NCBI GenBank assembly: GCA_946482335.1
Contig: CAMLRG010000168.1
Span: 1-11,594 of the forward strand
DNA: 11,594 nucleotides
Origin: an uncultured Duganella sp.
Lineage (GTDB): Bacteria > Pseudomonadota > Gammaproteobacteria > Burkholderiales > Burkholderiaceae
Direction: 5' to 3'
Shown: positions 7,159-11,594 of the stretch, piece by piece
Position numbering within the stretch: the stretch's first letter is position 1
Layout: the number at the start of each line of letters is the position of its first letter
The notes under the pieces: model-generated
The model's database searches: none
The model's input: the letters and a program-made list of their open reading frames with translations, nothing else
Told to the model about the DNA's origin: nothing
Program-made: the position numbers and the translations under genes

Positions 7159-7248
7159 GGAAGCGTGGCCGAGTGGTTGAAGGCAGCAGTCTTGAAAACT
7201 GCCGACGGTTAATCCCGTTCGTGAGTTCGAATCTCACCGCTTCCGCCA
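7159..7248 (+). tRNA. tRNA-Ser, anticodon UGA
   Basis: The acceptor stem pairs GGAAGCG (7159-7165) with CGCTTCC (7238-7244), followed by discriminator G and an encoded CCA (7246-7248). The anticodon stem GCAGT/ACTGC encloses CTTGAAA, giving anticodon TGA (7193-7195), which reads UCA and related serine codons. A long variable arm (around CGACGGTTAATCCCGTTCG) marks it as class II, as expected for serine. The T loop TTCGAAT is intact, and all arms are present, so it should be functional. Confidence 0.97.
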
Positions 7249-7281
7249 CAGAATAATTTTCAAGCAGCACCAAGACGTCCC

Positions 7282-7324
7282 AAAACCCGCGAATCTCTCA
7301 GTGATTACGCGGGTTTTTCGTTTT
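7282..7324 (+). terminator. Rho-independent terminator after tRNA-Ser
   Basis: AAAACCCGCG (7282-7291) pairs with CGCGGGTTTT (7308-7317), with a small inner AATC/GATT stem, followed by a T-rich run to 7324. It is 33 bases after the tRNA. The A-rich left side means it could also stop transcription arriving from the antitoxin gene on the other strand. Confidence 0.88.
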
Positions 7325-7421
7325 AAGACGTCCGATGAGCGCATTGGCATCGAAAGCTGATGTCACTTGAGATAGGCCCCGAGCGCCCGTGCGGAAGCGG
7401 CGATCTACGCTATTTTCTCAA

Positions 7422-7736
7422 TTATTTCGGGGACCAATTCGTCACAGCGACCTGAACCTGGAACTTTAGCCCAAGCGCGCGCACAACCTTGAGGATGGTG
7501 GCAAAGCTAGGGTTGCCTTCGCCGGATAGCGCCTTGTAGAGGCTTTCGCGTCCCAGGCCGGAATCCTGGGCGACTTCCGTCATGCCCTTTGCGCGGGCAA
7601 TGTTGCCCAAGGCCTTGGCGATGAACGCGGCGTCGTCACCGGCCTCTTCCATGCAGGCTTCCAAGTACATTGCCATATCTTCCGCCGTCTTCAACTGCTC
7701 GGCACTATCCCATTTATGAAGTTTGATTGGTTTCAT
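7422..7736 (-). CDS. HigA-like addiction-module antidote (antitoxin)
   Basis: A 104-residue protein of the chromosomal addiction-module antidote family (XRE/HigA-like helix-turn-helix), which binds its toxin and represses its own operon. The family core is clear: AAFIAKALGNIARAKGM (36-52), then the HTH VAQDSGLGRESLYKALSGEGNP (about 55-76) and FATILKVVRALGL (78-90). A few extra residues at the C-terminus (KFQVQVAVTNWSPK) follow. The start at 7736 has GGAGG close upstream. The start overlaps the old toxin stop as ATGA, the standard toxin-first order. The reading frame is intact, unlike the toxin, so this is an orphan antitoxin. A palindrome at 7761-7776 is a likely autoregulatory site. It may neutralise related toxins elsewhere in the genome or simply persist as a regulator. 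Confidence 0.9.
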   Translation of the reverse strand: MKPIKLHKWDSAEQLKTAEDMAMYLEACMEEAGDDAAFIAKALGNIARAKGMTEVAQDSGLGRESLYKALSGEGNPSFATILKVVRALGLKFQVQVAVTNWSPK

Positions 7737-8033
7737 AATCCCTCCGAAATTTCCCGCGCTAGTATGCGTGCATACTTAATGTCATTTTTGCGTGGACTTT
7801 TCGCCTCCTGCGAGCAAGATTACGATCTCCGTTCCGCGCCTCGTGAAATAAACTCGATATCCTGGGCCACAGTGGATTCGCATCTCCGACACACCTCCAC
7901 CAACTGGTTCACAGTCACCGAAATTACCGTCTTCAGCTCGGTCGACGCGAGCTCTAATACGCGCAATTGCCCGCTTGTCGCGTAATCAAGCAAACCAGTT
8001 ATCAAAGATCTGTGTAGTGTGGATGACATACAT
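7733..8033 (-). pseudogene. Degenerate HigB/RelE-type toxin (addiction-module killer protein)
   Basis: Read on the minus strand from ATG at 8033, the frame gives MYVIHTTQIFDNWFA, then TGA (7986-7988) at codon 16, and continues as [14 protein letters not shown], then [21 protein letters not shown] and [13 protein letters not shown]. These are the hallmarks of the Gp49-like RelE/ParE toxins (RNA-cleaving ribosome-dependent or related mRNA interferases) paired with this antitoxin family. After STQ the frame hits TGA (7782-7784); moving one base in the A5 run (7785-7789) restores [17 protein letters not shown], whose stop overlaps the antitoxin ATG. The span is 301 bases, so one extra A (or two lost) explains it. 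Two independent lesions mean no full toxin is made. A 100-residue open frame over the same DNA is a shadow. Confidence 0.88.
7761..7776. promoter_or_regulatory. Palindromic candidate operator of the antitoxin
   Basis: AGTATGC and GCATACT form a perfect 7-bp inverted repeat around GT, inside the 3' end of the toxin remnant and about 25 bases before the antitoxin start. ATGACA (7780-7785, minus strand) could serve as a -35 nearby. HigA-like proteins bind such palindromes to repress their own promoter. A looser GTAT-N8-ATAC pair at 8041-8056 precedes the toxin start and may be a related site. Confidence 0.5.
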
Positions 8034-8180
8034 GGCGGCTGTATAAAATAGGATACACGCAAATCCAGGAAGGAATGAAGATTTTCATCCCCAAAGGAAG
8101 CCGGCACATTGTTGTTTGTCAAGTTCGCGTGTCAGGGCAAGCGCCGAGGCAGCGGGATGCGGAGGGGAAACCGGTAAGGC

Positions 8181-8207
8181 GGTGTCAGACCCGAAGGGTC
8201 TGACACC
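8181..8207. repeat. 12-bp perfect hairpin, possible terminator or dispersed palindrome
   Basis: GGTGTCAGACCC (8181-8192) and GGGTCTGACACC (8196-8207) pair over a 3-base loop. It lies 9 bases after the stop codon of the lipoprotein operon on the minus strand, so it probably protects or ends that transcript, although no T run follows. I recall palindromes with this TGTCAGACCC core as frequent in related genomes, but that was not checked here. The rest of 8034-8215 shows no gene. Confidence 0.55.
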
Positions 8208-8215
8208 CGATCCAA

Positions 8216-8662
8216 TCACTTGCCGAGGAAGGCCAGGTGCGTGTCGGGGGCGTTGGCTTTGGGGGCGTCGGCTGGAGGGGCGCCACCTCCTTCGGGGGCG
8301 GCCAGGGTGGCCCATTTGCTGACGAAGCCGGTGACCGCTTGGAGTAAGGCTTGGTGCGTTTCGGCTTTGGCGATTTGCTTGCCGAGCTTTGTTTCCAGGT
8401 CTTGCGTCTTGTCGACCACGTCCTTGCTGGGGGGTTTTACGCCCATGCCGGTGAACTTGCGCATCACGGCTTCGTGCACGTTGTTGAAGTGGGCGATCTG
8501 GTTGGTGATGTCGAGGAAGGCGGCGGCGGCTTCTGCGCGTTCTTCGTCGTCCAGCTTGGGGCTGGTGGCGGCGCGGCGCAAGGAGTTTTGCGCCGTTTCC
8601 AGGATCTGCAGGGAATCGAAATAATTCAGCAGGTATTGGTGCTTGGTCATCAGCTCTTCCAT
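8216..8662 (-). CDS. Hypothetical helical protein, third gene of the lipoprotein operon
   Basis: I do not recognise this 148-residue protein. It has no signal peptide or membrane helix. Residues 1-122 are predicted helical (for example LQILETAQNSLRRAA and ERAEAAAAFLDITNQIAHFNNVHEAVM), and the last 25 or so are rich in Ala, Pro and Gly, so flexible. The ATG at 8662 is preferred because it overlaps the upstream stop as TGATG and has AGGAG 7 bases before it; a GTG at 8665 is also in frame but too close to that site. The lack of an export signal is odd beside two lipoprotein genes. It could be a cytoplasmic partner or be exported another way. A strong hairpin follows its stop. Confidence 0.75.
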   Translation of the reverse strand: MEELMTKHQYLLNYFDSLQILETAQNSLRRAATSPKLDDEERAEAAAAFLDITNQIAHFNNVHEAVMRKFTGMGVKPPSKDVVDKTQDLETKLGKQIAKAETHQALLQAVTGFVSKWATLAAPEGGGAPPADAPKANAPDTHLAFLGK

Positions 8663-9228
8663 CACATCGCTCCTTTCGCCTTGGCTGCCGCTTCGGCTTG
8701 TTCAATCTTTTCCTTGTTTTCGGAGACGTTCTTCTTGATCTCCTTGATCCATGCTTTCAGCTCGTCGCGACGCTGCTCGGCCGTCAACTGGTCGCCCATC
8801 ACTGCGAGCGCGGTCTGTGCGTCAGTCGTGGCATTGCGCGTGCTGGGGATGGGCTCTAGCAAGGTTGCCAGCGCTGCCTGGTCGGCTGCCTGGCTGGCGA
8901 CGTAGGCGGCATCGTCGGCGGCAATGGCGTCGGCGTGGGCGATCAAGCCTTCGGCCAAGTCCACTGTCTGCTTGTCCCCTGCCGCCGCCCTGGCGCGGGC
9001 GTCGCGGCGAGCGAGGATTTCGGTCTGCCCTATCGCGTCGCGTTGCATGCGGATGGCGGCATGGCGGGCGGATTGCGATACGCCTTGCAGGCGGCGGTAT
9101 TCGGCAAGGTTGGTCTCCAGTTCGGCAATCAGCGAGACGCCGTGCTGCGCCTGGTCGAGCGCGGGCTGGGGTGTGGAGCACGCCGAGCTCAGCAGGCTCA
9201 TTGCGGCGATAGTCAAGATACGCTTCAT
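8662..9228 (-). CDS. Hypothetical lipoprotein, second gene of the operon
   Basis: A 188-residue predicted lipoprotein of unknown function. The N-terminus MKRILTIAAMSLLSSAC is a short type II signal peptide with the lipid-bearing Cys at 17. The next residue is Ser, not Asp, so by the E. coli sorting rule it should reach the outer membrane. The mature part is alanine-rich and helical throughout, with charged coiled-coil character near the end (about 150-185, KEIKKNVSENKEKIEQAEAA). Its start overlaps the stop of the preceding gene as TGATG, and GGGGGTGA precedes it. Its stop overlaps the next start in the same way. Such tight coupling suggests the three products act together. It resembles small alanine-rich envelope lipoproteins in general form only. 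Confidence 0.82.
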   Translation of the reverse strand: MKRILTIAAMSLLSSACSTPQPALDQAQHGVSLIAELETNLAEYRRLQGVSQSARHAAIRMQRDAIGQTEILARRDARARAAAGDKQTVDLAEGLIAHADAIAADDAAYVASQAADQAALATLLEPIPSTRNATTDAQTALAVMGDQLTAEQRRDELKAWIKEIKKNVSENKEKIEQAEAAAKAKGAM

Positions 9229-10676
9229 CAGTTCACCCCCACGCCAATCCAGAGCAAGGCCAGGGAATTGATCAAGGCCGTGATATCGGCCTGGCGGATG
9301 CCGGCCGCCCCGTATTCAACCTGCTGCTCGATCACTGAAACGATCAAGGTATTCCATTGGCCGATACTGCTCTCGGCGTAGGACAGGGCCTTTTCATGCT
9401 CGAGCGCGCGCAGCTGGTAGTCGATCTTGTTGATCTCCGCTGTCATCCGGCCTTCCGAATCGAGGTATATGGCCGCGGCTTTCCAGACATTGGCTTTTGT
9501 CTGCAGGACTGGTTTGCGCTCCTTTTCCTTCAGCTGCGCCGGGTCCTGGGGGCGCAGCATCGACGCGAGGTCGGCATTGGCATCGGCCTTGGCGGCAAAG
9601 GTGCGCGCATCCACCAGCGCCCTCACCTTGGCCGTCATCCACTTGAGCTGGTCACGCAACAACTGCTCCTTGCGCAACTGGATATCGGCATCGCGCTTTG
9701 CCGCGTCGGCCTTGACCGTCTCCAGATTTTTCGCGACAACCAGCGGGGCAAGCCTGGGCTTCTTCGCATCGGCTAGCGCGACGCGTGCGCCGTCCACCAC
9801 TTCGACGCCAGCCGCGAGGTGTGGGGACGCGAGCTGCTTGTTCAACATATCAAGCCGGGCTTCGGCCATGACCTTTGAGGCAAAGGCGTCGCCACCGGCT
9901 TTTTCAATCGCTTCCAGCGCCTTCATGGCCTTGCCGACTTTGTCACGGGCTTCATTCAGCCGGTCCATGCCGGAAGATGGATTGCGCTCGAGCTTTGCGG
10001 ATTCTTCGTCGTAGGCTTTGACTGCCGCACGGTAGACGTTCCGTTGCTCCAGGCTGGCCGACTTGGCTTTCGCCAGTTCGCCGGCGGCGGCGACGATCAA
10101 GTCATGCTGTTTTTTCAGGGCACCGGATTCCGGCAAGGGGTAGCTGTCCGCGGCATTCAACTTCTCGTTTCGGCAAGCCTTGACGATGCCATCCCACGCG
10201 GCCACCGGTTCTTGCGGCGTGCCGCTTTTCACGTTCTCGCAGGTCGGCGGTTCCAGGCCAATACGTCTGAACTCGAGGTTGAACTTGTCGAAGGCCCGAC
10301 GGGCATCGGCCTGGTCTTCCCGCGCCAACAGCCACTTCTCCGCCTCGGCCAAGGAGCGGCTGGCGTCGTTCGGGATGAACAGGCGCATGAGTTCTTTATC
10401 GATCGGCGCCAGCAGCTTGCCGCCCACCGTGCCGCCATACGCCATGCCGCGTGCGAGGGCATCGCGCCGGGCGCGCTGGATATCGTCTTCGGTCCGCAGC
10501 TGCTCGAACAGGATTTGCGCTTCGGCCTTGCGGGCAGTAGCGAGCTGGCTTTCCAGGTCGACCTTTTTCCAGGCGTCCTTGGCGGCGATGGACTGCTTTT
10601 CCCGCGTTTCGCTATGCAGCGCGCACGCGGTCAAGAGCAGCGGCAACAGACATACGAGTGTCCTGTGCTTTAGCAT
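9228..10676 (-). CDS. Hypothetical large helical lipoprotein, first gene of the operon
   Basis: A 482-residue predicted lipoprotein that I cannot assign to a family. MLKHRTLVCLLPLLLTAC is a type II signal peptide with lipobox LTAC (Cys 18) followed by Ala, suggesting the outer membrane. The mature chain is mostly helical and charged, with long coiled-coil-like runs (about 25-75, 185-290 and 310-360). Cys146 and Cys168 flank a less helical, proline-containing part and could form a periplasmic disulfide. The C-terminus (TALINSLALLWIGVGVN) is hydrophobic and may pack against a membrane or partner. The start at 10676 has GGGAGA about 6 bases upstream, but this site lies inside a strong leader hairpin (10679-10723). 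It heads a three-gene operon with overlapping junctions. A scaffold or envelope-stress role is possible but only a guess. Confidence 0.82.
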   Translation of the reverse strand: MLKHRTLVCLLPLLLTACALHSETREKQSIAAKDAWKKVDLESQLATARKAEAQILFEQLRTEDDIQRARRDALARGMAYGGTVGGKLLAPIDKELMRLFIPNDASRSLAEAEKWLLAREDQADARRAFDKFNLEFRRIGLEPPTCENVKSGTPQEPVAAWDGIVKACRNEKLNAADSYPLPESGALKKQHDLIVAAAGELAKAKSASLEQRNVYRAAVKAYDEESAKLERNPSSGMDRLNEARDKVGKAMKALEAIEKAGGDAFASKVMAEARLDMLNKQLASPHLAAGVEVVDGARVALADAKKPRLAPLVVAKNLETVKADAAKRDADIQLRKEQLLRDQLKWMTAKVRALVDARTFAAKADANADLASMLRPQDPAQLKEKERKPVLQTKANVWKAAAIYLDSEGRMTAEINKIDYQLRALEHEKALSYAESSIGQWNTLIVSVIEQQVEYGAAGIRQADITALINSLALLWIGVGVN

Positions 10677-10678
10677 GG

Positions 10679-10723
10679 ATTCTCCCTAGCGAGTTTGCGA
10701 AATCGCAAGCTTCCAGGGAGAAT
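10679..10723 (-). promoter_or_regulatory. Leader hairpin that buries the ribosome-binding site of the lipoprotein operon
   Basis: On the minus strand ATTCTCCCT (10723-10715) is perfectly complementary to AGGGAGAAT (10687-10679), and the latter contains the Shine-Dalgarno sequence 2 bases before the start codon. Inside are AGC/GCT and TTGCG/CGCAA stems with an ATTT loop and two small bulges (GGA, ACTC). The whole 45 bases can form one hairpin just ahead of the AUG, closing the start site. Pairing is direct from the sequence; regulation is inference. Confidence 0.6.
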
Positions 10724-10765
10724 AACTTATCAGAAAGATCAGAACACATAGTCACGAATTCTCAC

Positions 10766-10786
10766 ACGCCAGCAAAAAAATGGCGT
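10766..10786 (-). terminator. Weak hairpin after the GH31 gene
   Basis: ACGCCA and TGGCGT form a 6-bp stem 16 bases after the GH31 stop. The T7 run on the minus strand is in the loop, not after the stem, so it is not a canonical terminator. A second 6-bp repeat (CGGTCA/TGACCG, 10800-10816) spans the stop codon. Confidence 0.3.
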
Positions 10787-10802
10787 TGTTTCTCGTGCAC
10801 GG

Positions 10803-11594
10803 TCAGAGCTTGACCGAGATTTCCTTGCCTTCGTAAGTGACTTCCTTGTCGGCGCTATCCATGGTGGCGGAGGTCGATACGCCGGGCTTGATGAAGTGGA
10901 CCCTGAACTTGCGCTTGTCCACCATGCCCTTGTACTGCCCTTCGCGCTGGCCGATGGTCACGACACCGGTCTTGTCGTCGTAACGCAACGGGATACGGCT
11001 GTATTCGCCGCGCGTATAGCCGTTGCTGACGCCATCATCCTCGTACAAGGAGAATTCACCATTGGCGCCGGTGTAGACCTTGAGCGTGACCGGCGCATCC
11101 GGATGCTCGTCCACGTACTGCTGCACCGGCCCGGTCGGCACGATGGCGCCGGCCTTCACGAATACCGGAATGCGCACCGCCGGTGCCGCAGCGGTGATGG
11201 TCGAGCCGCCCTTGTGCACTTTGCCGCTGTCGAAGTCGTACCAGGTAGCACCTTTCGGCAGGTAGACAGTGCGCTCGCGGGCGCCATAGCTGGTCACCGG
11301 TGCGACCAGGAAGTCGTGGCCGAACAGGTATTGGTCCTTGATGTTCTTCACGCGGTCGTCATGCGGGAAGTCCATGACCATGCCGCGCATGATGGTGCCG
11401 GACTTGTAATGCGTGTCCGAGGCGGTCGCATAGATATACGGCATCAGGCGGTAGCGCAGCTTCAGGTACGACACCATCGACTCGCGTGTTTCCGAACCTT
11501 CGGGGGCGATGTTGTAGATCTCGCGCTTGACGACTTCGCCGTGCGAGCGGAACAGCGGCGAGAAGGCGCCGAACTGGAACCAGCGCAGGTTCAG
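10803..11594 (-). CDS. Glycoside hydrolase family 31 (alpha-xylosidase/alpha-glucosidase type), C-terminal part
   Basis: The last 263 residues of a retaining alpha-glycosidase; the frame runs off the right edge, so the start and the catalytic aspartates are outside. The first visible residues, RWFQFGAFSPLFRSHG, are the conserved end of the GH31 barrel, where substrate is held. Next come the RYRLMPYIY segment, a proximal beta domain (FGHDFLVAPV, YLPKGATWYDF, VRIPVFVKAGAIVP), and from about residue 169 a DUF5110-like beta domain (LKVYTGANGEFSLYEDDG), which is typical of alpha-xylosidases and larger GH31 enzymes. It would release alpha-linked xylose or glucose from oligosaccharides. Cellular location cannot be told without the N-terminus. 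It is separated from the GH1 locus by about 3.7 kb of unrelated genes, so a shared regulon is possible but not shown. Confidence 0.92.
   Translation of the reverse strand: MNLRWFQFGAFSPLFRSHGEVVKREIYNIAPEGSETRESMVSYLKLRYRLMPYIYATASDTHYKSGTIMRGMVMDFPHDDRVKNIKDQYLFGHDFLVAPVTSYGARERTVYLPKGATWYDFDSGKVHKGGSTITAAAPAVRIPVFVKAGAIVPTGPVQQYVDEHPDAPVTLKVYTGANGEFSLYEDDGVSNGYTRGEYSRIPLRYDDKTGVVTIGQREGQYKGMVDKRKFRVHFIKPGVSTSATMDSADKEVTYEGKEISVKL

Noticed and set aside
7391..7400. GCGGAAGCGG, an inverted 10-base match to the tRNA-Ser 3' end (7237-7246), as an attachment site
   Set aside because: It is inverted and only 10 GC-rich bases; an att duplicate should be a longer direct repeat with an integrase nearby.
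7986..7988. TGA at toxin codon 16 as a selenocysteine or readthrough codon
   Set aside because: Nothing in the family calls for selenocysteine there, no selenocysteine-insertion hairpin was evident, and a second lesion near the 3' end already breaks the frame.
7820..8122. A 100-residue minus-strand open frame over the toxin region
   Set aside because: It overlaps the toxin remnant in another frame, shows no family features, and the toxin frame has clear conserved motifs across the same bases.
1..11594. CRISPR array, insertion sequence or replication origin
   Set aside because: I saw no regularly spaced repeats, transposase frame with terminal repeats, or DnaA-box cluster.

Overview
The window looks like chromosomal DNA of a GC-rich betaproteobacterium, most likely Oxalobacteraceae (Massilia, Duganella or Janthinobacterium type). 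That placement is inference from base composition and gene families, not from a marker gene. I read 11 protein-coding genes (two cut by the window edges), one tRNA, one toxin pseudogene and several palindromic or hairpin control sites.

Left part (2-3114). The 3' part of a zinc-type alcohol dehydrogenase/quinone oxidoreductase gene (+) converges on a minus-strand set, sharing a TTAA that holds both stop codons. In transcription order the set is a divergent PRPP synthetase-like enzyme, a highly charged coiled-coil protein 15 bp behind it, and, after a gap with a GC-rich hairpin, a small one-span membrane protein with a patterned cysteine helix. The last two have no function I can name.

Sugar locus (3210-7115). 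A family GH1 beta-glucosidase and an MFS transporter overlap by ATGA and are transcribed leftward. A LacI-family repressor gene is divergent. The intergenic region holds two perfect GAAAACGTTTTC operators whose centres are 21 bp apart. One lies directly against the -10 of a good GH1 promoter. Two further palindromes lie in the repressor leader. The expected logic is that a beta-glucoside or oligosaccharide enters through the transporter, is cut by the GH1 enzyme, and the sugar or a product relieves repression. The 3' part of a GH31 alpha-glycosidase gene at the right edge (10803-11594) also fits glycan use but is separated by unrelated genes.

tRNA and toxin-antitoxin remnant (7119-8215). tRNA-Ser(UGA), with its own promoter and a rho-independent terminator, is followed by a minus-strand HigA-like antitoxin gene. 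The matching HigB/RelE-type toxin is present only as a pseudogene: an in-frame TGA at codon 16 and a frameshift in an A5 run near the 3' end. The old toxin stop still overlaps the antitoxin start as ATGA. The stretch is visibly richer in A+T than its neighbours, which suggests an acquired module.

Lipoprotein operon (8216-10676). Three minus-strand genes of unknown function are joined by TGATG-type overlaps. They encode a 482-residue helical lipoprotein, a 188-residue lipoprotein and a 148-residue helical protein without a signal. The leader of the first gene can fold into a long hairpin that buries its Shine-Dalgarno sequence. This operon is the best candidate here for an undescribed system, probably of the cell envelope.
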